Part shown: in pieces, positions 11,346-21,776 of the stretch
Position numbering within the stretch: the stretch's first letter is position 1
How the letters are laid out: the number at the start of each line of letters is the position of its first letter
Assembly: GCF_003597395.2 (NCBI RefSeq)
Contig: NC_133770.1
Location: 298,379,430 to 298,443,429, forward strand
Origin: Chelonoidis abingdonii
Lineage: Eukaryota; Chordata; Testudines; Testudinidae
Length of the DNA: 64,000 nt
Direction of reading: 5' to 3'
Program-made: the position numbers and the translations under genes
Notes under the pieces: generated by a model
What the model was told of the DNA's origin: nothing
Databases searched by the model: none
The model's input: the letters and a program-made list of their open reading frames with translations, nothing else

Positions 11346-11867
11346 GTACTCTTAACATTAGCAATACCCTCAGGAAAAAACAGATCTATAGACCCTTTGT
11401 CCTGTTCCAAGCCTAGTGGGCCTCCTGGAACCAGTTTTTGGGGAACCCCTCTTCCATTCAGTTCCCCCCAAATTCAGTCCGACTTCAGTCTTGTCGCTCA
11501 GGTTCTTTTTTTGTCACACAGCAAAGCTATGGTGAGTTGATCAGTCTCAAGCGTAGCGGGTGGATCTAGGACATGCCACACATCCAAAGTTACACAGCAA
11601 ATCTCTTTTTAGGGAGATATTTACACATTGCATCACATTTACTCTACATTGTATCGCGTGTTTTGGGATTGGCTCGGTTATTTTGTATGAACCAATCTCT
11701 GTACAGCATATGCGGTCCACACTCTGTCCATGTACAATGTACTCTTTGCCTCATTATTACATTCATGACTTATCCATTGTTATCCGGTCCGTTGTAAATT
11801 TCCCTAGGTGTTCCCCCTTCGTTTAGCTAGTACAAACATTCTGTTTCCAGCCTGCTGATCCTTTCAC
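11346..11867. other. No recognised feature
   Basis: Moderately AT-rich DNA with no repeat ends or coding signal that I can identify. Confidence 0.55.
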
Positions 11868-11869
11868 TA

Positions 11870-11990
11870 GAGTGACCAGATGTCCCAATTTTATAGGGAC
11901 AGTCCTGATTTTTGGTCTTCTTTTTCTTATATAGGCTCCTATTACCCCCCACCCCCGTCCCGATTTTTCACACTTGCTGTCTGGTCACCC
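11870..11990 (+). mobile_element. Tc1/mariner-like MITE, copy 1
   Basis: The element begins GAGTGACCAGATGTCCC and ends with CTGTCTGGTCACCC, which are inverted repeats, and is flanked on both sides by TA (11868-11869 and 11991-11992), the duplication typical of Tc1/mariner. The 121-bp interior has no coding frame. A second copy in opposite orientation is at 48775-48894. Confidence 0.85.
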
Positions 11991-11992
11991 TA

Positions 11993-12824
11993 CCTTTCAC
12001 CTCCCTAATCCTGTCTTCCAGGAAATGAGACCTCTCCCATGTCTAATTACTCTTGTCAGGCCAGGCGTACATCAGTAGGAGCCAAGTTAAAATTTCCAAA
12101 TGGAATGTACTAAAGCGTGTTTTAAATTCTCTCTTTGGCCTTGTTTTATTCTCTTCGCCATTAATTGAATCACTTTACAGGGGTGTATGCCAATGGCTTG
12201 ATCCACAACCCAATGAAATCAATAGTGATATCGATCAAGCCCCACACACATACCCTGGCTCCATCATTCTTGCACACAAGCTGCCATCTTGTGTGATCTT
12301 TCCCCTTGCCCCTTAAAGATTTTCCTGCCCAGCTCAGACTAAAATGTCATCACAATGCCATGCCTGCTAACAATCAACTGTTCCATTACTGCCCAGAGAT
12401 TACATTATAATCAGATCCAATCCCTTTCCCCACCCCAGCAATTGCATGTCTAGCAATATTTCTCTCCATAGTTTGCACTGAAACAGGCATGCGAACCCTT
12501 GTCACTGAGAATTAATTCGTGTAAAACAATGTTTATATTAACCATTCATTTATCGACTTCTGGTTGGTGGGTCAATATCAAAACTCATGGTCCCTTGAGG
12601 GCTACATATTGACCTCAGCTTCCTCTCAGGTCAATATTCCCATCTCAGGTCAATACATCTTGACACTGACCTCAGCAGAAGTCAATAGTATCTGCATATT
12701 ATTATATTGTCAGAAGCTTAGAAACATACAATTGTGTTTCTTGGATGTAAGGCAGCTCATGAGTCACTTAGACGTATTGAAAGGTATTAAAGTGCACTTC
12801 TTGATCCCCAGACGTATTCAGTTA
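11993..12824. other. Non-coding DNA with AGGTCA cluster
   Basis: No gene is seen. The stretch 12607-12687 holds five AGGTCA-like half-sites on both strands (TATTGACCT, AGGTCAATA twice, TGACCT, AAGTCAATA). Near 12195-12242 there is a possible degenerate palindromic repeat (GGCTTGATCCACAACCC and CGATCAAGCCC). Confidence 0.45.
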
Positions 12825-12965
12825 CGTTTGAAAATTATTATTTATTATTTGTTTATTTGTATTGTGGTAGCACTTAGGACCCTGGATATGGAGCAGGGCC
12901 CCATTGTGCTGGGACCAAAAGATGATCTCAGCCCCCAAAAGCTTACAGCCTAAGACGGGAGACAG
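12825..12965 (-). mobile_element. SINE tail fragment (MIR/CORE-like)
   Basis: TTTGTATTGTGGTAGCACTT, GGGCCCCATTGTGCTGGGAC and CCCCAAAAGCTTACAGCCTA are the tail of a reptile CORE-type SINE in reverse orientation, related to 5195-5340. Confidence 0.65.
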
Positions 12966-13170
12966 CAGACGGATACAGACAGACCGATGGGGAGGTACAA
13001 GGAAACAGCCAATAGTTATCACGATGACCAGCCACAGGCTCAGCATTCCAGCAGCCTAACTTGTCAAACTTTTCATGCAGCATTTTCAATGGATATGAGT
13101 GAGGAAAGATTGTGTTTGTCAAGACCACAGACAAGGATGTTGCAGTAATTGAGACACACGATGATAAGAG

Positions 13171-13408
13171 CAGTGTTTCTCATACTGGGGTCACCACTTG
13201 TGTATGGAAAGTCCCTGGTGGGCCGGGCAGGTTTGTTTACCTGCCCCGTCTGCAGGTCCTGCCGTGGTTCACCGCTTCAGGACAATGGGAGCAGCGGGAA
13301 GCAGCGCGGGCCGAGAGACTTACTGGCTGCCGCTTCCAGCAACTCCCACTGGCCAGGAGCAGCGATCGAATGGACCTGCAGACAGGGCAGGTAAACTGAA
13401 AAAGATTT
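13171..13408. mobile_element. GC-rich palindromic hAT MITE, left part
   Basis: It starts CAGTGTTTCTCATACTGGGG, a typical hAT terminus. Internal arms GGGCAGGTTTGTTTACCTGC (13237 region) and GACAGGGCAGGTAAACTG (about 13382-13399) are inverted, as in a palindromic MITE. The right arm is cut by a CR1 copy. A possible right terminus, the complement of CAGCGGTTCTCAG, lies at 13848-13860, but the flanking 8-mers (GATAAGAG and GTTCTTCC) do not match. Confidence 0.65.
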
Positions 13409-13805
13409 GGGGGATTCAAGGAGCTCAATCTATTTCGCTTAACAAAGAGAAGGTTAAGAAGTGACTTGTTCACTTTCTACAAGTGTCTACATGGAGCATA
13501 AACATTTAATAACGGGCTCTTCAGTCTAGCAGAGAAAAGTCTAATGCAATCCAATAGCCAGAAGTTAAAGCTAGACAAATTCAGACTGGAAACAAGGCAG
13601 TGAGGGTAATTATCCATTGGAACGACTTACCAAGGGTTGCGTTGGATTCTCTATCACTAACAATTTTTAAATCCAGATGGGCTGTTTTTCTAAAAGATCT
13701 GCTCTAGGAATGACTTGGGAGCAGTTCTCTGGCCTGTGTTATAGAGGAGGCCAGACTAGATGATTACAATGGTCCTTTCTGACCATGGTATCTCTGAATT
13801 TATAT
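13409..13805 (+). mobile_element. CR1 LINE 3' fragment
   Basis: Plus-strand CR1: GAGCTCAATCTATTTCGCTT, GGGCTCTTCAGTCTAGCAGA, AAGCTAGACAAATTCAGACT and GGAGGCCAGACTAGATGATT lead to a 3' end near 13800. It is 5'-truncated and apparently sits inside the hAT MITE that starts at 13171. Confidence 0.85.
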
Positions 13806-13860
13806 AAAAACAGCAGAACCACTGATGCCGCAGCTGATGCTCAGCATCTGAGAACCGCTG

Positions 13861-14629
13861 GTTCTTCCTTTAAACCTGAGCGTGATTGCCAGCCACAGCT
13901 GCTTTCCAGCTATGGATCAGAATGACATATTCTTGTTTCATATTTATATGGCACTTTATGGGGATAATGTACCTAGGACCCTGTTCAGGTCATTGACTCT
14001 CACTCTGCATCCCCCTAGTCTGATCAGCTGAGAAATTTTCTTTGTGATGCTGTTAGAAAGCAGACCCCTGAGCTGAGCAGTCAAAGGGTATTTAGAAGGA
14101 TAGCTCTTCACCATCACACTCACATACGGGCCAGGAAATCACAGTTCTTACCTGCAGCCTCTTCATCCGAGACTCCAGTGCAGGAGCCGGGATCTGCCAG
14201 CCACCAAGCTTTCCTGCCTCAGGGTTTTTCTGATGGAGCAAATGAGCTGCCAGATCCAGCTAATGGAAATGTAATTGCCAATTAAAAGTTGTTCTGTTAA
14301 TTGTGCCGGTTTGAGTGTTTGAATGTGTGTGTGTGTGTGTGCACACGCACGCTTGTGTGTGTATGTGTGAGTGCCAGGAACCTCTGTCATTGTCACTGAT
14401 TCCTGGCTGGATTGCTCTACAGCAGAGTTGGGGAAAACAAAGCCATGCAAATCTCACTGCAAACAACATCCCATTGGCAGGGTCAGGCCGATGGACAGAA
14501 TTATCTGTGCTGGTTCTCCACCGCCCCTCGCGTAGCCATTTCTACTTGGGGGTATAAAGCTTGACTTGTCTGAGATGGAAGAGTTTTACACCCACTGTGC
14601 ACAGCTGTAGGTGACTAGAGAACTTACAA
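13861..14629. other. Non-coding DNA with TG microsatellite
   Basis: A (TG)n tract with CA-complement interruptions lies at 14313-14372. Just before it, 14255-14308 is rich in ATTA-type words (GGAAATGTAATTGCCAATTA and TCTGTTAATTG), a possible regulatory block. No gene is recognised. Confidence 0.5.
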
Positions 14630-14805
14630 GGCAGAGGAAGGATGGTCCAGTGTTTAGGGCGCAAGAGCAGAACTCAAGAGACCCAGGTTTAATTCCCTGC
14701 TCTGCCACAGACCTTCCCTGCAACTGTGGGCAAGTCACTTAACCTCCCTTTTCCTGCAATATGTTAATGACTGTGAGGTGCTCCAATATTATGGTGATGG
14801 GAACT
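14630..14805 (+). mobile_element. tRNA-derived/MIR-like SINE
   Basis: GTTTAATTCCCTGCTCTGCC has the look of a Pol III box B region, followed by GGGCAAGTCACTTAACCTCC and GACTGTGAGGTGCTCCAATA, the CORE region and tail, in forward orientation. Confidence 0.75.
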
Positions 14806-15010
14806 GTAACAGGGTGGCTTGCTTTTGGGCTGGAGAGCCTGGGGGCTAAGCCAGGCCTGATTACATGATGAGCCCCAAATGAAGGGAACCAGGGGGTTCC
14901 ACATAAAAGGCTGCAAGTGAGTGAGTGACTAAGACTGGCAGAAGCAGGAGGCCTGACAGAAAGCAGGGAAAAGCTCTCCAGGTGGGGAGGTCTGGGAGAG
15001 ACCCTGCCCA
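14806..15010 (+). mobile_element. Possible LTR 5' fragment
   Basis: The sequence from TGTAACAGGGTGGCTTGC onward resembles the start of a reptile LTR but stops where the CR1 3' end begins at 15011. No target duplication or second end is visible, so this is tentative. Confidence 0.3.
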
Positions 15011-15071
15011 AGAACATAAGAATGGCCATACTGGGTCAGACCAGGGTCCATCTAGCCCAGTGTCCTGTCTT

Positions 15072-16540
15072 AGAATCATAGAATCAGAGGTTTAGAAGGG
15101 ATCACAAGGGTCATCTAGTCTAAACCCCTGCCAAGATGCAGGATTTGTTGTGTCTAAACCACCCCAGATAGCTGGCTCCAGCCTCTTTTTGAAAACCTCC
15201 AGTGAAGGAGCTTCCACACCCTCCCTGGGCGTCTGATCTGCTGTCCTACTGTTCTTACCATTAGGAAGTTTTTCCTGAGATTTATTCTAAATCTGCTGTG
15301 CAGTAGTTTGAACCATTGCTTCTTGTCCTGCCCTCTGTGGCAAAAGGGAAAAACTTTTCTCCATAGTGTTTATGGCAGCCTTTCAAGTATTTGAAGACCA
15401 CTATCATGTCCCCCCGCAACCTCTTCTCTTCCAGATTAAACATGCCCAGTTCCTTCAGCCTTTGCTCATCTGGCCGGCATTCCATCCCTTTGATCAGCTT
15501 TGTTGCTTGCCTCCAGATCCTTTCCAGTCTCTCTACATCCTTTCTATACAAAGGTGACCACAATTGGACACAGTTCTCCAGTTGAGGCCTAACCAGCGCC
15601 AAGTAGAGTGGTACTGTCACTTCCTGTGACTTGCATGCGATGCCTCCATTAATGCAACCCAAAATTGTGTTTGCTTTTTTTGCAACAGCATCTCATTGCT
15701 GACTCATGTTGAGGTTGTGATCTACCACAACCCCCAGCTCCTTCTCAGCAGTGCTGCTGCCAAGCCAGTTATCCCCCATTCTGTATTTGCACGTTTGGTT
15801 TTTCTTCCCTAAGTGCAACACCTTACATTTGTCTTTGTTGAATTTCATTTTGTTGTCTAGCCCAGTTCTCCAATTTATCAAGATCCCTTTGAATTTTAGC
15901 TCCATCCTCCAAAGTGTTTGCAACCCCATCTCTGCCAGCTTCGTGTCATCTGCAAATTTGATCACTGTGCTCTCTGTTCCTACATCCAGGTCATTAATAA
16001 AAATGTTCAACAGCACCAGACCCAGAACAGATCCCTGTGGAACCCCACTTGAGACCTCCTTCCAATCTGACATAATTCCATTAACAGTTACTCTTTGTTT
16101 GCGCTTGTTTAACCAAATATATATCCACTTAATGGTAGCTCTGTTGAGCCCACATTTGTCCAGCTTACTTATTAAAATGTCATGTGGGACTGTGTCAAAA
16201 GCCTTGCTAAAGTCCAGGTATTTTATGTGCACTGCATTCCTCCTATCCACCAAACCAGTTACCCTGTCAAAGAAGGACATCAAGCTGGTTTGGCATGATT
16301 TGTTCTTCGTAAATCCATGCTAGTGATCACCCCTTCATCCTCCAGGTATTCGCAAACTGAATGTTTTATACATTGATCTAATAGCTTCCCAGGTATCAAG
16401 ATCAGGTTGACTGGTCTATAGGTTCCCGGCTCCTCCTTTCCCCCCTTTTTAACGATGGGCACTACACTAGCCCTTCTCCAGTCTTCCGGGCTCTTGCCTG
16501 TCATCCATGAATTTCCAAATATTATTGCCAGTGGTTTCCA
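15072..16540 (-). mobile_element. CR1 LINE (inner copy)
   Basis: It begins AGAATCATAGAATCAGAGG at its 3' end and extends back to about 16540, interrupting the outer CR1 in its 3' region. It belongs to a different CR1 subfamily from its host element. It is 5'-truncated but keeps long reverse transcriptase frames (see the pseudogene at 15282-16576), which fits a younger age than the outer copy. Confidence 0.9.
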
Positions 16541-16576
16541 ACATGCCAGATGCTTCAGAGGGAATGGAGAGAACAA
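15282..16576 (-). pseudogene. CR1 ORF2 reverse transcriptase remnant
   Basis: Three minus-strand open segments (16576-16280, 16283-15693, 15662-15282) together cover most of the reverse transcriptase and C-terminal domain of a CR1 ORF2 protein, which copies element RNA into DNA at the target site. The first contains the finger-like start (EDWRRASVVPIVKKGGKEEP). In the second, LDFSKAFDTVPH lies at residues 23-34, SGVPQGSVLGLVLLNIFINDL at about 79-99 and the catalytic FADDTKL at 110-116. The third carries RLKELGMFNLEEKRLRGD of the C-terminal region. At least two frame changes separate the parts and the endonuclease domain is absent, so it cannot make a working protein. The first ten or so residues at the right edge come from the neighbouring outer element. 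Confidence 0.9.
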
Positions 16577-17356
16577 TGTAATTTATCAAGGGATCCATCC
16601 CTTGTCACCCTGTCCCATCTTCTGGCAGTCAGAGGTTTAGAGATATCTAGAACGTGGGGTTGCATCCCTGACCATCTTGGTTAATAGCCACTGATGGACC
16701 TATTCTCCATGAATTTATCTAGCTCTTTTTTTGAGCCCACTTATTCTTTTGGCCTTTACAACATCCTCTGGCAACGAGTTCCACAGGTTGACTGTTCGTT
16801 GTGTGAAGAAGTACTTCCTTCTGTTTGTTTTAAACCTACTGTCTATTAATTTCATTGGGTGACTCCTGGCTCTGGAGTTATGTGAAGGAGTAAATAACAC
16901 TTCAATATTCACTTTCCTATCCCATTCATGATTTTATAGACCTCTGTCATCTCTTTTCCAAGCTGAACAGTCCCAGTCTTTTTAATCTCTACTCATGTGG
17001 AAGCTGTTCCATGCCCCTAATCATTTTTGTTGCCCTTCTCTGTACTTTTTCCAATTCTAATATACCTTTTTTTTGAGATGGGGTGACCAGAACTACCTGC
17101 AGTATTCAAGGTGAAGGTATATCATAGATTTATATAGTGGCATTATAATATTTCTGTCTTATTATCTATCCCTTCCCTAATGGTTCCTAACACTCTGTTC
17201 GCTTTTTTGACTGCCGCTGCACATTGAGTGGATGTTTTCAGAGAACTATCTGTAATGATTCTAAGATTTTTTTCTTGAGTGGTAACAGCTAATTCAGACC
17301 CCATCATTTTGTATGTATAGTTGGGATTATGTTTTCCAGTTTGCATTTATCAACCC

Positions 17357-17927
17357 CAGGGCAGCCCAGAGGATTCCGGGGGCCTGGGGCCTTCGGCGGC
17401 AGGCGGCTCCGGTGGACCTCCCACAGGCATGCCTGTGGAGGGTCCGCTGGTCCCGCGGCTCCAGTGGAGCATCCGCAGGCACGCCTGCGGGAGGTCCACC
17501 GGAGCCGTGGGACTGGCGAGCGGCAGAGCACCCCCCGTGCGGTGAAATGTCTAGAGCCGGCCCTGTTTGGTGGCGGAGGGCCCTTCTGTTCCGGGACCCA
17601 CCGCCAAAGTGCCCCGAAGACACGTGGCGGGGGCCCCCTGCCGGCGAATTACCACCAAAGCGGGACCTGCCGCCGAAGTGCAGCCCGGTCTTCGGCAGTA
17701 ATTCGCCAGTGGGGGGTCCTTCCACCCCAGAGCAGAAGGACCCCCCCGCCAGCGAGGACCGGGAGTGGAAGAAGCTCCGGAGCCTGGCCCTGCAAGAGTT
17801 TTCCGGGCCCCCCAGAGCGAGTGAAGGACCCTGCTCCAGGGGCCCCAAAAAACTCTCGTGGGGGCCCCTGCAGAGCCCGGGGCCTGGGGCAAATTGCCCC
17901 TCTTGCCCCCCCCCCCAGGCGGTCCTG
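17357..17927. mobile_element. hAT MITE with perfect 8-bp target duplication
   Basis: This GC-rich 571-bp insert begins CAGGGCAGCC and ends with the complement of CAGGACCGCC (8 of 10 match). It is flanked by ATCAACCC on both sides (17349-17356 and 17928-17935), and removing it restores continuous CR1 sequence. CAGGG-type ends and an 8-bp duplication indicate hAT. Long open frames in several phases reflect high GC and few stops; none shows a transposase motif. Confidence 0.93.
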
Positions 17928-18580
17928 ATCAACCCTGAATTTCATCTGCCATTTTGTTGCCCAGTCACCCAGTTTTGTGAGATCTCTTTGTAACTCTCTG
18001 TAGTCTGCTTTGGACATAACTATCTTGAATAATTTTGTACAGTCTACAAACTTTGCCACCTTACTCTTTACTCCTTTTTCCAGATCGTTTATGAATATGT
18101 TGAACAGCACTAGTCCCAGAACAGATCCTTGGGGGACCCTGGGATTTACCTCTCTACACTGTTTATTCCTACGCTTTGTTTCCTATGTTTTAACCACTTA
18201 TTGGTCTATGAGAGGACCTTCCCTTTTATCCCATAACTGCTTACTTTGCTGACGAGCCTTTGGTGAGGGACCTTGTCAAAGGCTTTCTGAAAGCCCAAGT
18301 ACACTATATCCACTGGTTCCCCCTTGTCCATATGCTTGAGGACATACTCAAAGAATTCTAATAGATTAATGAGGCATGATTTCCTTTTACAGAAACTGTG
18401 TTGACTCTTCCCTAACGTTTCATGTTTATCTGTGTGTCTGATAATTCTGTTCTTTACTACAGTTTCAACCAATTTGTGTGGTACTGAAGTTAGGCTTACT
18501 GGTCTGTAATTGCCAGGATCGCCTTTGGAGCCCTTTTAAAAAACTGGCATCACATTAGCTATCCACCAGTCATATGGTAC

Positions 18581-19354
18581 TGTGATGAAGTGGGAGGTTT
18601 TCTTGAGGTTTTCTGTGTTTTCCAGGGTTTGCATGCACATGGGGTGGGACTCAATGTCCCTGGGTGTTACTGGTTTAATGAGGTGAGGGGAGAGGGAGTT
18701 TGTTGTTGCAGAGGACCAGAAAGGGACTCAGGACCCCAGCTCAGGAAACACAACCAGTTCTGGCCAGTGCGAGGACAAAGGGCTGCAGAGAGAGGACCCC
18801 GGTGACCTGACCAGACGGTTCCAGCCAGAGGAGAGGAGACCCAGGCCTTCCTGTTTACGACCCTGTTTACCTGGAGAGAAGACAATGGACAGAGGCGGAG
18901 CTTGAGGCCGGGGATATCAGAGGCCCATCTGGGAAGCAGGGAGGCTCAGGGCTGGCGAGGGGAAGCAGGCAGAGCCCACCTGGATGCAGGGAGATTGGGA
19001 TATGCTGTTATTGTGAGAGGCCAGGCCTGAGGCCCTGAGAGTTTCCTGTGCTGGGTTCAACTCTCAATAAACCTTCCTGTTTTATGCTGGCTGAGAGTCA
19101 CTCCAGTCTAGAGAACAGGGTTGCATCAGCCCATTCAGGGGTGAAGAGGCCCAGGGGGTCCAGAGTGCATGGACTCCCGGAGGAGGCCCATGGCAGAGAC
19201 AGATGTGCTAAGGCTCAGATAGGTGCGGCTCCAGAAGATGGAGAGGCCTGACCCCAAGAAAGAGTGGACACCCGAGAAGGGCTGTCTCACTGAAAGGGGC
19301 ACCTCCTACAGATTGCACAGGCCAAGAGTGGGCACGATCTGTGAGTCTGTGACA
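18581..19354 (+). mobile_element. Solo LTR (774 bp), GGTAC target duplication
   Basis: The LTR begins TGTGATGAAG and ends CTGTGACA (TG...CA), flanked by GGTAC at 18576-18580 and 19355-19359. A polyadenylation signal AATAAA is at 19066-19071, defining the strand as plus. No internal retroviral or gypsy-type region is present, so recombination between two LTRs probably removed it. It interrupts the outer CR1. Confidence 0.93.
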
Positions 19355-19632
19355 GGTACAGAGGCTGATTTCAGTGATAGGTTACATCCCACCATTAGTA
19401 GTTCTGCAGTTTCATACTGGAGTTCCTTCAGAACTCTTGGGTGAATCCCATCTGGTTCTGGTGACCTTATTACTGTTTAGCTTATCAATTTGTTCCTAAA
19501 TCTCCTCCAATGACACCTCAATCTGGACAGTTCCTCAGATCTGCCACCTAAAAAGAATGATTTAGGTATGGGAATCTTCCTCACATCCTCAGCTGTGAAG
19601 ATGGATGAAAGCATTCATTTAGCTTCTCTATC

Positions 19633-19905
19633 ACAGAGTATGGGAGAGACTGGAAAGCGCTGCCTGGAAAGGCAAGTGGAAAAGGACCAATTCCCAGGCA
19701 GGAGGTACTGGGAAGCAGACACAGACCCTAAAGGAGGAGGGGGCTGTGCCCAGCTGAAAGTGGGATGAAGACTTCATGAGTTGGTGTTTCCTGTTGAAAG
19801 ACTTTGTGTTGCCTGCTGGGAGAGAAACACTCAACTAGGGTTGGGGCCTGGAGGGCTCATGTGCCCCTGAGGGCTAAATAAATGGAATCCCTTCCGGTGA
19901 TTATT
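19633..19905 (+). mobile_element. Possible LTR fragment
   Basis: Purine-rich sequence with GACTTTGTGTTGCCTGCTGG and GGCTAAATAAATGG (a candidate polyadenylation signal) resembles the 3' part of a reptile LTR. It starts where the CR1 homology ends. No TG/CA pair or target duplication is visible. Confidence 0.35.
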
Positions 19906-19974
19906 TGAATTAGTCTGTGAACTATGAGTTCTTAAAGGCCCCTGAAGAGATGAGATGGCTACAGAGGTTCTTGT

Positions 19975-20490
19975 TGTTCGTCCTTCGAGTTTGAAGATGA
20001 CCATGACATCACTAGCTGGTTTGGTTTCTGTGAACACGTGAGTGGCTGATTAGGCCAATTTGAGCTTTGAACCGTCTGTGGCACACTGAACAAGAGATGC
20101 TGCTATGGGTTGCTTCATTAACATTGGATATGGGGCTGTTGCAAGATTTATGCTCCTGGCGCTTCTGCTCTGCCTCAGCAGTTCTCTTCTGTTCATAGAC
20201 TGTATCTCCAGTATGGATGAGCATAGCAGTGAGTGGCTGTCCCTCCCCGTCAATCTCGGAGGGAGGCCATGCCCCCTCACTACAATGAAGCTTCACCAGG
20301 TAGAATAATCCTGAACAAGATCTTCCCAAGGCTCTGTGTCAATGTTGAAACACCCCAAGGATAACTTGAGGGAGTCCTTGAAGCATTTCTTCTGGCCTCC
20401 CCTAGTGCACTTTCCCTCTTTTAGCTCACCATAAAAGATCTTCCTTGGCAGTCGCTCATCTGACATGACCTGCCCATCTCATCTGTGATT
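19975..20490 (-). mobile_element. Non-LTR retrotransposon 3' end with zinc-finger C-terminus
   Basis: On the minus strand, frames spell DERLPRKIFYGELKEGK, then KCFKDSLKLSLGCFNIDTEP, then CSVCHRRFKAQIGLISHSR (C-x2-C-x12-H-x3-H, counting on through the R-V-H that follows). This order (a YGEL-type block, then a C2H2-like finger reading IGLISH) is characteristic of the C-terminus of a vertebrate LINE group distinct from CR1. Frameshifts separate the blocks. The clade is not assigned. Confidence 0.7.
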
Positions 20491-20619
20491 TGGAATGCCT
20501 TCCCGCATGAGAGGCAGGGGGCCATAGACAGCCTTCTGGCCACAAGGGGGTGTTTGCAAAGCAGGAAATGGCCACACCGCTACAGGAGCCACAGAAGAAC
20601 CTTGGGTAGATAAACAGGA

Positions 20620-20820
20620 GAATCGGACCCCTAATAATGTAAAGGTGAAGTATGCAGAAAACAGCTGTAAAGCACTCTTGCAGGCATTCATTAATTTACA
20701 CTCACATTCCCCTGTGATGAAAGACAGCAAGACTTGGAAAACAGAAGTTAAGTAACATGCCCCAGGTTACACAGGAAGTCTGATGCAGAATCAAGTCTAG
20801 ATCGGCAGAGACATGCTAGA
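20620..20820 (-). mobile_element. MIR SINE fragment, diverged
   Basis: AAAGCACTCTTGCAGGCATT, AGAAGTTAAGTAACATGCCC and CAGGTTACACAGGAAGTCTG follow the MIR core in reverse orientation. Confidence 0.7.
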
Positions 20821-21116
20821 CTTTCCTCCATGGCTGCATAAATCTGCAATGTGCCATTAAATGGCTGCTGGGTTCCATCCCAGAAGTGGCTGCATTTCAT
20901 GGGCAACTAAAATGGTCTCTGCATGTAGTTCATAAAGGGGGTGGGGTTGTTCAGAAGGACAGAGCTGCTACGTGGAGAGCCACAGGTGGGGCAGAGAACT
21001 TACTCAGGGCTTGAGAAAGGCAGAACCCACAGTGTTTGGATCTGGAATGTCAGGCAGCTGGGGAGTGTTTGGATCTGAAGATTTGGGTCCAGCGCTTCTC
21101 TGCCTAGGAGACTTTA

Positions 21117-21205
21117 GGGGCCAGATCCTCAGCTGGTATAAAACGGCACAGCTCCACTGATGTCAGGACCATTATGTTAATTTATACCAGCTGAGGACCT
21201 GGCTT
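21117..21205. repeat. Palindromic short repeat, well preserved
   Basis: GGCCAGATCCTCAGCTGGTA and TATAAA on the left pair with TTTATACCAGCTGAGGACCT on the right. This is the clearest copy of the family also seen at 247-346. Confidence 0.8.
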
Positions 21206-21599
21206 TCCCTTTTTAGAGCTGTGCTGGAGATCCGACACCTTCTCTTCCTTTCCGCTGTGGTTCCTGTCCCTGATGATAGGGATGGCTAGACAAACCAGTC
21301 TGGACAGAAGAAGTGCTAGGTAATGTAATACCTTCAGTGCCAGACTGCTGGAGCTTTCTCATCTCTGGATGCCCCATTCTCATCACTCCAACTCCAGTCC
21401 CAACCTCATCTTCCTTACCTGACACTTGGATGAGGTTTCCTTGGCCTTGCAGATTTGTCTTCTGCATAAAACGCAAGCATCTCCTTCTCTCTTTCACGTC
21501 TCCCACCTCACTCCCACTCCTGGCTACATCTGTGGCTCCAATTCCAGTGAAGGAGTTAAGTTAAAGTCACGAGCTTGGCGCCTAGATACCTTGGTAGAT
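21206..21599. other. No recognised feature
   Basis: Unique-looking DNA. A 97-residue minus-strand frame and an 83-residue plus-strand frame overlap here, but neither has recognisable motifs. Confidence 0.5.
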
Positions 21600-21776
21600 G
21601 AACAATTTTGATGATAATGTTTACCGAAAAAGGGGGGGGGCAAGGTAAAATATATTTAAAAAGGGACAGTTCTGTCAAAAAGCAAAATATTATGACCACA
21701 TTCTCAGCCCCCCCAAAAAAAATATTTTTGAAAAAATAGGCCATCTTTCACTTTAAAAAACTTTTGACCAGCTCTA
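21600..21776 (+). repeat. AT-rich dispersed repeat ending GACCAGCTCT
   Basis: The A/T-rich stretch ends CTTTTGACCAGCTCT (GACCAGCTCT at 21766-21775). The same terminus ends the copy at 28903-28912 and starts, in reverse, the copy at 33466-33474. This suggests a MITE family with these termini. Confidence 0.5.

Larger units (their letters stand above)
15011..19632 (-). mobile_element. CR1 LINE (outer copy), split by three insertions
   Basis: The 3' terminus (AAGAACATAAGAATGGCC) is at the left. Its sequence stops near 15071 and resumes at about 16541 (GCCAGATGCTTCAGAGGG), continues to 17348, resumes at 17936 after a hAT MITE, runs to 18580, and resumes at 19360 after a solo LTR, ending near 19632. 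Translated pieces include WNSLPEDVVKAK (3' end), DIVYLGFQKAFDKVPHQRL and LFNIFINDLEKGV (reverse transcriptase). With the insertions removed the order of parts is that of a single CR1. All frames are broken. Confidence 0.9.

Noticed and set aside
17313..17993. 226-residue and other long GC-rich frames
   Set aside because: They run through a hAT MITE inserted in CR1, start in flanking CR1 DNA and have overlapping partners on both strands. High GC explains the lack of stops.
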